From: Cytophagales bacterium
GTDB lineage: Bacteria > Bacteroidota > Bacteroidia > Cytophagales > Cyclobacteriaceae
Length of the DNA: 14,427 nucleotides
Direction of reading: 5' to 3'
Assembly: GCA_029262935.1 (NCBI GenBank)
Contig: JAJCYK010000349.1
Span: 1-14,427, forward strand
The number at the start of each line of letters is the position of its first letter. Within the stretch, counting starts at the first letter, position 1. The position numbers and the translations under genes are program-made. Under the pieces are notes generated by a model that saw only the letters and a list, made by a program, of their open reading frames with translations, searched no databases and was not told the origin of the DNA. This document shows positions 7,227 to 14,427 of this stretch, one piece after another.

Positions 7227-9331
7227 ATGGATCAAATCTTATATCGGACGAATTAATCTATGCTATTGGTAGTACTTTGGTGCATTCACTTTGGCAGGGT
7301 GCCATCATAGGCCTGGTGCTTTTCATATGCCTCAGGTTGGTGCCAAAAAAGAATGCTCAGCTGAAGTATTGGTTGGCCATTACCGCCCTAACGGGAATTG
7401 TTTTTTGGACAGGTTACACCCTAAAAGAACAAGTTATTCCCATAATTACGAATACTCCAGTCACCACTGCTACCAGTATTCAGTCTGTGGTGATTAGCCC
7501 TAATATCCAAGAGGTTGCCGCACACAGACTTCCTATAGTACAGGAATTCTTGCACCAAGCTGTAACGGCCCTACAACCTTACATGGGTTCCTTAGTGGTG
7601 TTGTGGCTGGTAGGGATGTTGCTTTTACTCGTACGCCTGCAAGGCAGCATGATATACCTTTCCAAATTAAGGAATACTAATATTCTGGAAGTTCCTAACG
7701 ATTGGGAATGGCGTGTGAAAATCTTGGCCGTACAATTAGGAGTCACCCGATCCATCCGTTTGGTAGAATCCGGACTGGCGGAGATTCCCATGGTGATTGG
7801 ACATATCAAACCTGTTATCCTTTTGCCAGTCGGTATGATAACGGGACTTCCGGTAAAAGAAGTAGAAGCGGTAATCGCTCATGAATTGGCGCATGTAAAG
7901 CGATACGATTACTTAATCAATATCGTACAAACTTTGATTGAGTCTGTCTTGTTCTTTAATCCTGTCGTATGGTGGGTAAGTTCCGTGATTCGCAAGCAAA
8001 GAGAACATTGCTGTGATGACTTAGCGGTAAAATGTTGTGGCAATCACATGATATATGCTCATGCTCTTACCAATTTGGGGGCCTGGTCTTTAAAGACACC
8101 CACTATGAGTATGGGTTTATTTAAAACCAAAGGAGAATTACTAAATAGAATTAAAAGGTTGGTATACCCACAAGCTCATAGCAGCGTGAAAGAAAAGCTG
8201 GTGCCAGCGGTAATTTTAATTCTTACTCTGGGTTGTTTAACCTGGTATTCACTTAGGGTTCAGGCACAGTTATCTCCTGATGAATCTAAGCGATTCCCCT
8301 TAATCACAGCGCCTTGGGAAACATTATCGGCAACTTTCGAATCGGGTTTTAAAAGCGATACTATTCCGGAGATAGAAGAAGTTGAACCAATCGAAGAAGT
8401 GGCACCTATTGAGGACATGGAAGAGGTGGAAGCGCTGGAACCTATGGAACCAGTGGAAGCTGCCGAAGAAATGGAGTGGGTAGATGGTGAGGCAGACTTC
8501 GATTTCCATTGGGATTTTGAAGGACTCAAAGATTTGGATATTGTAATTCCCGACATGCCTGATTTGGAGGAATTATCCCAAGTTATTGCAGACGTCAATG
8601 TTGTCGTGGACATTCCAGACATGGTTGTTGAGGACGTGTGGCCGGTTATAATGAATGATGCGATCCATATCAACCTAAACGATACTACCCGAGAAAAGAT
8701 CCAGGAAGCATTGGAAGCGCATCAAAAAACTATGGAAATACATCGCGAAACCTGGGAGCGTGTACGTGTAGAACACGCCAAAGCTATAGAAAAGGCCAGA
8801 GAAAAACTGCAACATTCCATGCAAAATGGTCGCCCCGATGATCTTACTGATAAAGAATGGGAAGAAGTGAAACTGCAATTGAAAGAAGCGGAAGTGCAAC
8901 TGGAGAAAGTAAAATTACAAACAGAGCACGCCCTTCGAGAAGCTTTGAGTCAAGAACAAACAGTAGTTGATGCTCAAACAGAGGCCATTGCCAGAGCCCA
9001 TAGGAATTATGAACGCAGCAGTAGAGATCAGGCAAGGAGAGTTGAAAGAGCAGCTAGAGATAGAAGCATACGCGCTGATGTCCGTGTAAAGAGATTGGAA
9101 AAACGATCCGAGCGTCGTAGCAGCAATGAACTTCTACGAGATGCTCTGGTAGAGGACGGTCTGATAGCACACCATAAGTCCAACTTAAAATTGATCTTCA
9201 AGAAAGATATGATTAAGGTAAATGGTAAGAAATTGACTGGGGATCTCTACCTTAAATATCGATCCATCATTGATGATCGATTTGGGAAGGATAGTGCAGG
9301 AGAGTTGCATTATAGTCATGATGAAAAATAA
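7223..9331 (+). CDS. M56 (BlaR1-type) membrane metalloprotease with acidic, coiled-coil C-terminal region
   Basis: This 702-residue inner-membrane zinc protease probably transmits a signal to the BlaI-type repressor. Hydrophobic segments at about 10-38, 50-66, 120-138, 236-256 and 326-344 carry the M56 core; the catalytic HELAH is at 220-224, and REHCCDDLAV at 260-269 provides the likely third zinc ligand E261. Beyond the last membrane segment, where classical BlaR1 has a penicillin-binding domain, this protein has an acidic Glu/Pro stretch (385-419), an Asp/Val region, a long charged helix (about 488-590), an Arg-rich stretch (591-633) and a small C-terminal domain ending in KVNGKKLTGDLYLKY (665-679). 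No S-x-x-K / S-x-N / K-T-G penicillin-binding triad is apparent, so the signal is something else. An ATGA overlap and a strong Shine-Dalgarno couple it to the repressor; a terminator follows. Confidence 0.92.
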   Translation: MNGSNLISDELIYAIGSTLVHSLWQGAIIGLVLFICLRLVPKKNAQLKYWLAITALTGIVFWTGYTLKEQVIPIITNTPVTTATSIQSVVISPNIQEVAAHRLPIVQEFLHQAVTALQPYMGSLVVLWLVGMLLLLVRLQGSMIYLSKLRNTNILEVPNDWEWRVKILAVQLGVTRSIRLVESGLAEIPMVIGHIKPVILLPVGMITGLPVKEVEAVIAHELAHVKRYDYLINIVQTLIESVLFFNPVVWWVSSVIRKQREHCCDDLAVKCCGNHMIYAHALTNLGAWSLKTPTMSMGLFKTKGELLNRIKRLVYPQAHSSVKEKLVPAVILILTLGCLTWYSLRVQAQLSPDESKRFPLITAPWETLSATFESGFKSDTIPEIEEVEPIEEVAPIEDMEEVEALEPMEPVEAAEEMEWVDGEADFDFHWDFEGLKDLDIVIPDMPDLEELSQVIADVNVVVDIPDMVVEDVWPVIMNDAIHINLNDTTREKIQEALEAHQKTMEIHRETWERVRVEHAKAIEKAREKLQHSMQNGRPDDLTDKEWEEVKLQLKEAEVQLEKVKLQTEHALREALSQEQTVVDAQTEAIARAHRNYERSSRDQARRVERAARDRSIRADVRVKRLEKRSERRSSNELLRDALVEDGLIAHHKSNLKLIFKKDMIKVNGKKLTGDLYLKYRSIIDDRFGKDSAGELHYSHDEK
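8375..8479 (+). repeat. Acidic Glu/Pro-rich imperfect repeat encoded in the M56 gene
   Basis: Residues 385-419 consist of imperfect units of the type VEPIEE / VAPIED / VEALEP / MEPVEA, with over half acidic residues and a proline about every six. The corresponding DNA is repetitive GAA/GAG-rich sequence. Such segments vary in length between related proteins. It lies directly after the last membrane segment, so it is probably periplasmic. Confidence 0.6.
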
Positions 9332-9338
9332 CCTAAAC

Positions 9339-9367
9339 CCCGATACCATAAGTGTCGGGTTTTTTTT
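9339..9367 (+). terminator. Intrinsic terminator after the M56 gene
   Basis: A 7-base-pair stem (CCCGATA-type arm 9339-9345 with 9353-9359, including one T-G pair) encloses a 7-base loop and is followed directly by eight T (9360-9367). It lies 8 bases after the M56 stop codon. The T-tract runs into the stop codon of the convergent permease gene (9366-9368), so little room separates the two operons. Confidence 0.85.
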
Positions 9368-10760
9368 ATATGATAAAATAGCGAAGGGCGAATAATACAG
9401 TTAATACATACATCATGGGATGAATTTCCCGGCCTTTCCCTCTTACGAGTTTTAACACAGTGTACAAAATGATACCCCAGGCAATGCCATTTGCAATGCT
9501 GTAAGAAAAGGGCATTACAATTACTACCAACATTGCCGGCAACAGTTCCTCCAGGTCGTCAAAATTTATTTTCTTTAACGAATCAAGCATCAAAACGCCC
9601 ACCATAATTAAGATGGGACTGGTAGCAGCACTGGGAATCATTGCTGCAATTGGAGCAATGAAAATGGCCGCAAGAAACAACCCGGCGATTACCACAGCAG
9701 TAAGACCCGTGCGGCCTCCTGCGATTATGCCCGATCCACTTTCTATATAAGTAGTGACCGTAGAGGTGCCGAGCAAGGCTCCAACGGTAGTAGCCGCGGC
9801 ATCTGCCATTAATGCCTGGTTAATCCTGGGCAGGTTGCCATCCTTATCTAGCATGTTGCCTTTGTCTGCGGTCCCTAACAAGGTGCCTATGGTATCAAAG
9901 AGATCCACTAAGGTGAAGGAAATAACCACCATGATTAGCGTAAAGAGCATACCAAGCAATCCTGTGTCAGGTCCTCGATTGAAAAGGCCTGCAAAATCAA
10001 GCTGAAGGAAAGTAGGTGCCAAGCTCAAATCTCCAAAATCAAACGTATTCGGGACTTGGGTAACGCCTAAGGGTATGCCAATCAAGGTGATCAACACAAT
10101 GCCAATGAACATGGCCGTTTTTATTCGAAACAACATTAATACCGCCAGCAAAGCAAACCCTCCAATGGCTAATAATACGGCAGGGTCTTGCATGTTGCCA
10201 AGCTGCAATACTTGTGCCGGCGCTTCTAAAATCTGTGGGACCATGCCCGTTACATCCTCTCCTTTATATCCGAAAACAATATCCAAAATGGGCCCTTGGT
10301 TTACCCGGATAATGCCTGCATTGTTTAAGCCAATAAATGCGATAAACAGCCCAATTCCTGCCGGGATGGCATGTTTTATGGTAGCAGGAATGGCTTTTAC
10401 GATGGCTGTTCTCGTTCCGGTCAGGGTTAGCACAATAAATAATACCCCAGAAATGAATACAATAGCTAGTGCTTGTTGCCAGGTATAACCCATGGTCATG
10501 ACAATGCTAAAAACGAAAAAGGCATTTAACCCCATGCCCGGAGCCAAAGCAAAGGGGTAGTTGGCGTATAATCCCATAACTAAGGTCCCTACGGCGGCCG
10601 CAATACAAGTGGCAATTAATACACTTTGATAATCCATTCCTGCTTGGGCCAGCATAGAGGGGTTAACAAATATGATATAACACATAGTCAAGAAAGTGGT
10701 AACGCCAGCCATCATTTCCGTACGCACTGTTGTTTGATGCTCTTTTAATTGAAAGGCCAT
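9366..10760 (-). CDS. NCS2-family purine nucleobase permease (AzgA/PbuG/AdeP-like)
   Basis: This 464-residue inner-membrane transporter imports purine bases (adenine, guanine and/or hypoxanthine; exact choice unknown) by proton symport, judging from the family. It has about 12-14 hydrophobic segments and the motifs of the AzgA-like branch: TTFLTMCYIIFVNPSML (21-37), PFALAPGMGLNAFF (69-82), SFTLVDLFDTIGTLLGTADK (281-300), LPRINQALMADA (310-321) and GTSTVTTYIESGSGI then AGGRTGLTAVV (331-357). Length is normal for the family. The ATG start is at 10758-10760. Its promoter lies in the 80-base gap shared with the exported adenosine deaminase gene, transcribed the other way. That neighbour and the NUP gene imply that the permease takes up a base released from adenosine or inosine, favouring hypoxanthine as a natural substrate (inference). 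Confidence 0.95.
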   Translation of the reverse strand: MAFQLKEHQTTVRTEMMAGVTTFLTMCYIIFVNPSMLAQAGMDYQSVLIATCIAAAVGTLVMGLYANYPFALAPGMGLNAFFVFSIVMTMGYTWQQALAIVFISGVLFIVLTLTGTRTAIVKAIPATIKHAIPAGIGLFIAFIGLNNAGIIRVNQGPILDIVFGYKGEDVTGMVPQILEAPAQVLQLGNMQDPAVLLAIGGFALLAVLMLFRIKTAMFIGIVLITLIGIPLGVTQVPNTFDFGDLSLAPTFLQLDFAGLFNRGPDTGLLGMLFTLIMVVISFTLVDLFDTIGTLLGTADKGNMLDKDGNLPRINQALMADAAATTVGALLGTSTVTTYIESGSGIIAGGRTGLTAVVIAGLFLAAIFIAPIAAMIPSAATSPILIMVGVLMLDSLKKINFDDLEELLPAMLVVIVMPFSYSIANGIAWGIILYTVLKLVRGKGREIHPMMYVLTVLFALRYFII

Positions 10761-10774
10761 AGTTTCACGATTGA

Positions 10775-10802
10775 CAAACTTATATTATTAAAGAAATGCA
10801 AA
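10775..10802 (-). promoter_or_regulatory. Promoter-like elements for the purine permease
   Basis: Read on the minus strand, TAAGTTTG (10782-10775) is an exact match to the Bacteroidota -7 pattern TAnnTTTG. TTTG (10802-10799) lies 16 bases upstream, slightly closer than usual. The -7 element ends 14 bases before the ATG at 10760, giving a very short leader. No equally good match faces the deaminase gene in this gap. I saw no riboswitch-like structure, and the gap is too short for a full purine riboswitch plus promoter. Confidence 0.45.
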
Positions 10803-10840
10803 ATGGTTTATAATTACAATATAAATCATATCAACACCAA

Positions 10841-12376
10841 GTGAACTTTAAACACCTCTGTATATTCTTTGGGCTTAGTGCGGTAGCCATCTCCTGCGTG
10901 GCCCAATCAACTACTGATATTAGCACACCACTCGATTCGAAAGAGGCTTATTTGAAAGCCAGACAAAACTTAGTGTCTCAAGATTATCAGGATCATTTTG
11001 CCCAGGATGTAACCTTGGACTCCCTGGAACAACGGCTGAACAGTAAGTTGATTCAGTTACGCGAAGCGATGACCCAGCGCTATAAAGAGCAACACTTCTT
11101 TCCTCCTGCCAGACATTTTACCCAAAGCAAAAGTCACATTGAAAACACAGACTTGTTCAAGATACTTCGAGAAATGCCCAAAGGGGGTATTCTCCATTTG
11201 CATGGGGCTGCCTCAGGAGATGCTCCATGGATAGTAGATAAGGTGCTGTCCACACCCAATGCTTATGTTTATTGGGATACCCCCAAAGAAAGACATGTAA
11301 AGGGCGAAATTCGTTTTTTCAATAAAAATGAAGCACCGCCAGGGTTTTCTCCTGCTTCTCAATTGAGTACGACAGTTGCAGGATTCGCAGATTCGTTGCA
11401 GCATATGCTTACTTTTGATGAGGCCATTGCTGGAGATTCTGTGGATATTTGGGGTGAGTTTGAGCAGGTGTTTAATCGGATTTACGGATTCATCAGTTAC
11501 CAGCCCATGTTCGTACCCTATTTCAAAAGGGCATTTAAAAACTTAACGGACGACAGAATTCAACATGCAGAATTGCGAGGAATATTCAACCAGTTGTATG
11601 ATTTGGAGCATGATTCGGGATATTACAACGCAGATTCTACCATTCAGTATTTCCAGCAAGCAGTGGCGGAAGTACAAAAAGAGGTCCCGGCATTTACCTT
11701 AAAAATCATTTACACGGACCTTCGTTTTCGTGATATTCAGTCCACACTTAAACAACTGGTTACCGCTTTTGAATTACGCAAACGTTATCCAAATTTTTTG
11801 ATTGGCTATGACTTGGTGGCCGAAGAAGACGCCGGTCATAGTACGTTGTATTTTCTGGACAACTGGTTGCGGTTAGATTCTTTAGCCGGTATTTACGGCG
11901 TGGATATGCCGCTTTACTTACACGATGGTGAAAGTAATTGGGTTTCTATAGAGAACTTGTATGATGCTGTGTTGCTTGACAGCAAACGCATCGGGCACGG
12001 CTTCAATTTATTCCGATTCCCAAACCTAATAGAAGAAGTGAAAAGAAAGGATATTTGTTTGGAGGTAAATCCCATCAGCAATCAAATTTTGGGTTATGTA
12101 AGTGATTTACGTAATCATCCGGCAGCCACCTTGTTACGCCGTGGAGTGCCCTGTGTCATTAGCTCTGATGACCCCCTTATATTCGATTACAAGGGCCTCA
12201 CTTATGACTTTTGGGAAGTGTTTCTCGCATGGGAGCTTGACTTGCCTTCATTAAAAAAACTGGCATCCAACAGCCTCCAATATAGTGGCTTAAGCCCTGA
12301 AGAAAAACAAGTGGCCATGGCACATTTTGATAGTGAATGGCATACATTCGTGACTAAAGCATTAAACGATTATTAA
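10841..12376 (+). CDS. Exported adenosine deaminase of the ADA2/ADGF type
   Basis: It probably deaminates adenosine (and/or deoxyadenosine) to inosine outside the cytoplasm. A hydrophobic N-terminus (4-20) ending in SCVAQ acts as a Sec signal; cleavage after VAQ or lipidation at C19 are both possible. Zinc and catalytic residues of adenosine deaminases are all visible: H119-L-H121, H361-D-G-E364, H386 in RIGHG, and D443-D444 in SSDDP. The segment NPISNQILGYVSDLRNHP (410-427) and YKGLTYDFWEVF (450-461) match animal ADA2 closely, rather than cytosolic ADA1, and the length (511) also fits ADA2. Two small deviations are HDGE for HAGE and EVNPISN for EVCPISN. The start is GTG, with an in-frame TAA upstream and no ATG between. 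The NUP gene follows after 7 bases. Confidence 0.93.
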   Translation: MNFKHLCIFFGLSAVAISCVAQSTTDISTPLDSKEAYLKARQNLVSQDYQDHFAQDVTLDSLEQRLNSKLIQLREAMTQRYKEQHFFPPARHFTQSKSHIENTDLFKILREMPKGGILHLHGAASGDAPWIVDKVLSTPNAYVYWDTPKERHVKGEIRFFNKNEAPPGFSPASQLSTTVAGFADSLQHMLTFDEAIAGDSVDIWGEFEQVFNRIYGFISYQPMFVPYFKRAFKNLTDDRIQHAELRGIFNQLYDLEHDSGYYNADSTIQYFQQAVAEVQKEVPAFTLKIIYTDLRFRDIQSTLKQLVTAFELRKRYPNFLIGYDLVAEEDAGHSTLYFLDNWLRLDSLAGIYGVDMPLYLHDGESNWVSIENLYDAVLLDSKRIGHGFNLFRFPNLIEEVKRKDICLEVNPISNQILGYVSDLRNHPAATLLRRGVPCVISSDDPLIFDYKGLTYDFWEVFLAWELDLPSLKKLASNSLQYSGLSPEEKQVAMAHFDSEWHTFVTKALNDY

Positions 12377-12383
12377 GACTATT

Positions 12384-13463
12384 ATGAAAAACATACTGGC
12401 AGTACTTAGTACATTTTTGATAGGGGCCATGTCTTGTCAAGTGACCCCAGAAGAAGTGACTGTAGCAACAGAAAAGATTCCTATTAAAGTGGTGGTGGTA
12501 GCCATGTTTGAAAGAGGAAACGATACTGGGGATGGCCCTGGAGAGTTTCAATTATGGGTGGAACGGCTGCCGTTAAGTGATAGCCTACCTTTTGCTCAAG
12601 GTTATCGTCAATTGAGATTCAATGAGGAAAAAGGTGTGTTGGGTATGGTAACAGGGGTGGGGACCGCCAAAGCAGCGGCTTCGGTCATGGCTTTAGGTAT
12701 GGATCCCAGATTTGATCTCAGTAAAGCCTATTGGGTTATTGCGGGCATTGCCGGTATTGACCCTGAGGATGCGTCAACCGGCTCGGCGGCTTGGGCGGAA
12801 TGGTTGGTGGATGGCGACTTAGGGCATGAGATTGATCCCCGGGAAGCCCCGGAAGATTGGACTACAGGTTATATACCTCTGAGAAAATCTCAACCATATC
12901 AAGAGCCTCGTCCTACTAACAGCGAGGGAGCGGTGTACCAATTGAATCCAACCTTAGTCGATTGGGCCTATGAATTAACTAAGGACATACCTCTTATGGA
13001 TAATGAAGAAATTCAGTCTATGCGGGCACAATATAGCGATCACCCTAATGCCCAGACCCCACCTCGGGTAATGAAAGGGGATCAATTAGCAGCTATGACT
13101 TATTGGCATGGAAAGTTAATGAACGATTGGGCCAATCAATGGACTACCTATTGGACAGGTGGTGCAGGAAACTTTGTCACCTCCGCCATGGAGGATACAG
13201 GGAGTTTGCAATCTTTGACATTTTTAGATCAAGCCGGAATGGTAGATGTCAACCGGGTATTGGTGCTGCGAACAGCCTCTAATTTTACTACTCAGCATGC
13301 TGGAAACAGTGCGGCGGAGAGTTTGGCAGGAGAGAAATTAAAAGGAGGTGGTTATTCTGCCTTTATACCAGCTATTGAAGCCGCTTACGGCGTGGGCAGT
13401 GTGGTAGTTAACGAATTGGTAGAAAACTGGGATCAATTTGAAACCCAAACTCCTACTCACTAG
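12384..13463 (+). CDS. Exported NUP-family protein ('purine nucleoside permease'; nucleoside phosphorylase-like)
   Basis: This 359-residue exported protein has an N-terminal signal (MKNILAVLSTFLIGAMSC) whose AMS-C18 could be a lipobox. The NUP-family (PF06516) features are IKVVVVAMFERGNDTGDGPGE (34-54), MVTGVGTAKAAASVMALG (88-105), YWVIAGIAGIDPEDASTGS (116-134), TGGAGNFVTSAMEDTG (258-273) and VLVLRTASNFT (292-302), with a C-terminal NELVENW. The order of these motifs, GxG-K-AA, GIAGxxP and M-E-D followed by R-x-x-S-N, mirrors purine nucleoside phosphorylases and MTA nucleosidases, and no membrane helix follows the signal. I therefore infer a phosphorylase- or nucleosidase-like enzyme or nucleoside-binding protein rather than a channel. 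It is co-transcribed with the deaminase (7-base gap) and overlaps the MscS gene by 11 bases, tail to tail. Confidence 0.9.
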   Translation: MKNILAVLSTFLIGAMSCQVTPEEVTVATEKIPIKVVVVAMFERGNDTGDGPGEFQLWVERLPLSDSLPFAQGYRQLRFNEEKGVLGMVTGVGTAKAAASVMALGMDPRFDLSKAYWVIAGIAGIDPEDASTGSAAWAEWLVDGDLGHEIDPREAPEDWTTGYIPLRKSQPYQEPRPTNSEGAVYQLNPTLVDWAYELTKDIPLMDNEEIQSMRAQYSDHPNAQTPPRVMKGDQLAAMTYWHGKLMNDWANQWTTYWTGGAGNFVTSAMEDTGSLQSLTFLDQAGMVDVNRVLVLRTASNFTTQHAGNSAAESLAGEKLKGGGYSAFIPAIEAAYGVGSVVVNELVENWDQFETQTPTH

Positions 13464-14376
13464 GGGGTTCATCATGAATTTGAGAATTCCACGATTCGAA
13501 TCCCGTTTTTAAATGAAGATCCCTTTGTGGGAATGGAATTGAGATGTTGTTTTCTGTGAATTTCTTGAATATCGCGTAATACAATTGGCTTTTAAGCACA
13601 TTGGGGCGATCTGTATATTCATATGTCCATACCCGTAGATTGAATATCAGTGCACTGTCACCATAATCTTTAAATAGGATATCCGGAGGCGGGTGTTTTA
13701 ATACAGCATTGTTCTCTTTGGCTACCTCTAGCAACAACTTGCGAACGAGGCGTGGATTTTCTTTATACGCGACGCTAACTGGGTAGTTGAACCTGATACG
13801 TCGATCGTTGTGGCTCCAGTTAATAACCCTGGAGTTAATAAATTCCGAGTTTGGAATTATGATGGAGATGTTATCATTAGTTACCACTGTAGTGGCACGG
13901 GCCGCTATACGAACTACATCTCCGGATATATCTCCTACATCAATGCGATCACCTACTTTAATGGGCCTTTCAAAAAGAATGATCAATCCCGAAATAAAGT
14001 TGTTGGTGATTCCTTGTAATCCAAAACCGATACCAACACCCAAGGCACCTGCAATGAAACCCAAGGCACCTAAATCAATCCCCGCAGTGTCAACGATTAC
14101 AAAAAATCCGATGGTGATAACCAGATACCTAAAAATGGTACCTATTGAGTCACTCACTCCCTTTTCAACATTGGAGCGATCTAATATGCGGTTTAAAACT
14201 AACTTCTGGATTTTATTGGTAACCCACACCAGCAGCAGTATGGAAATAAAGAAGATTAAGATACTGGTTAAACTGACGTCCTTATCGCCCAGAGTAAACA
14301 GCGTGCGAGTAAACAGATCGCGTATCAGTTCAAAGCCTGACCAAAATGCACTTTTGAAGATCTCGAACCACTCCAT
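13453..14376 (-). CDS. MscS-family small-conductance mechanosensitive channel
   Basis: This is a 307-residue inner-membrane channel that opens under membrane tension to relieve osmotic downshock. Three hydrophobic segments are seen: about 35-53, 80-97 and the pore helix 103-135 with LGALGFIAGALGVGIGFGLQ (102-121) and ITNNFISGLIILFERPIKVGDRI (123-145), the family signature. A soluble beta domain follows (SIIIPNSEFINSRVINWS, 171-188) and a C-terminal alpha/beta domain ending in ISIPFPQRDLHLK. This is the short core form, without the extra N-terminal domains of large MscK/MscM-type channels. The ATG start gives a short amphipathic N-terminus. It converges on the purine operon, ending inside the last codons of the NUP gene. 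The 51 bases upstream (14377-14427) show no clear promoter match. Confidence 0.96.
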   Translation of the reverse strand: MEWFEIFKSAFWSGFELIRDLFTRTLFTLGDKDVSLTSILIFFISILLLVWVTNKIQKLVLNRILDRSNVEKGVSDSIGTIFRYLVITIGFFVIVDTAGIDLGALGFIAGALGVGIGFGLQGITNNFISGLIILFERPIKVGDRIDVGDISGDVVRIAARATTVVTNDNISIIIPNSEFINSRVINWSHNDRRIRFNYPVSVAYKENPRLVRKLLLEVAKENNAVLKHPPPDILFKDYGDSALIFNLRVWTYEYTDRPNVLKSQLYYAIFKKFTENNISIPFPQRDLHLKTGFESWNSQIHDEPPSE

Positions 14377-14427
14377 ATTAGAAGTCTGAAAATAAGCAAT
14401 TAAACCCTTTACTCATAATTTAATCTT

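Noticed and set aside
8260..8673. 137-codon Ser/Thr-rich open frame on the minus strand
   Set aside because: It is the complement of the Glu/Pro-rich repeat of the M56 gene; the low-complexity Ser pattern results from the reverse reading of GAA/GAG-rich codons.
6834..9331. Beta-lactam resistance regulators (BlaI/BlaR1)
   Set aside because: The repressor and protease families are right, but no penicillin-binding sensor motif and no beta-lactamase gene are present, so a link to beta-lactams is unsupported.
10075..10488. 137-codon open frame on the + strand inside the permease gene
   Set aside because: It is antisense to the conserved NCS2 permease and rich in Met/Asn/Ala/Pro as expected for the complement of membrane-helix codons.
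10761..10840. Purine riboswitch in the permease/deaminase gap
   Set aside because: The gap is only 80 bases, the permease leader would be about 8 bases, and no three-way-junction arrangement is visible on either strand.
13787..14389. 200-codon open frame on the + strand opposite the mechanosensitive channel gene
   Set aside because: It lies wholly antisense to a clear MscS-family gene, its protein has no recognisable motif and an odd Pro/Lys/Ile composition typical of a reverse-strand shadow.

Overview
The window looks like a piece of a Bacteroidota chromosome, probably a free-living environmental member of the Cytophagia/Saprospiria type; the class is a guess. The reasons are an 885-residue outer-membrane DUF5916 protein with an N-terminal CBM9-like domain, a DUF1835 protein, a BlaI/M56 regulator-protease pair, promoter-like sequences matching the Bacteroidota TTTG/TAnnTTTG pattern, and generally weak Shine-Dalgarno sequences. 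Coding density is high and no gap without a gene exceeds about 265 bases. I see no tRNA, rRNA, insertion sequence, CRISPR array or phage gene.

Left part (1-1880, + strand): the 3' end of a beta-strand-rich, probably outer-membrane protein is followed by xseA and xseB, the two subunits of exodeoxyribonuclease VII, which overlap by 8 bases. Next, read leftward (6570 to 1865), are three tightly packed genes: the DUF5916 outer-membrane protein, a DUF1835 protein, and an unrecognised all-alpha-looking protein carrying a DxDD motif like that of class II terpene cyclases. The last gene runs 16 bases into xseB, tail to tail.

Centre (6766-9368, + strand): a BlaI-family winged-helix repressor and an M56 (BlaR1-type) membrane metalloprotease overlap by 4 bases (ATGA). 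Upstream of the repressor are two near-identical dyads of the form TACGAA-N4-TTCGTA. One of them fills the spacer between a plausible -33 and -7 promoter element. The M56 protein has an acidic Glu/Pro stretch, a long charged helix and an Arg-rich stretch where classical BlaR1 has a beta-lactam sensor. An intrinsic terminator closes this operon.

Right part (9366-13463): this is a coherent purine-scavenging locus. An AzgA/PbuG-type NCS2 nucleobase permease is transcribed leftward. An exported ADA2/ADGF-type adenosine deaminase and an exported NUP-family protein (annotated by tradition as a 'purine nucleoside permease', but resembling the nucleoside phosphorylase fold) are transcribed rightward from the same 80-base gap. 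Together they suggest conversion outside the cytoplasm of adenosine to inosine and then to a free base, which the permease imports. A small MscS-type mechanosensitive channel gene converges on this operon at the right end.

Nothing here is a clearly new system. The least explained pieces are the DxDD protein and its neighbours, the ectodomain of the M56 protease with its operator pair, and the biochemical role of the NUP protein.
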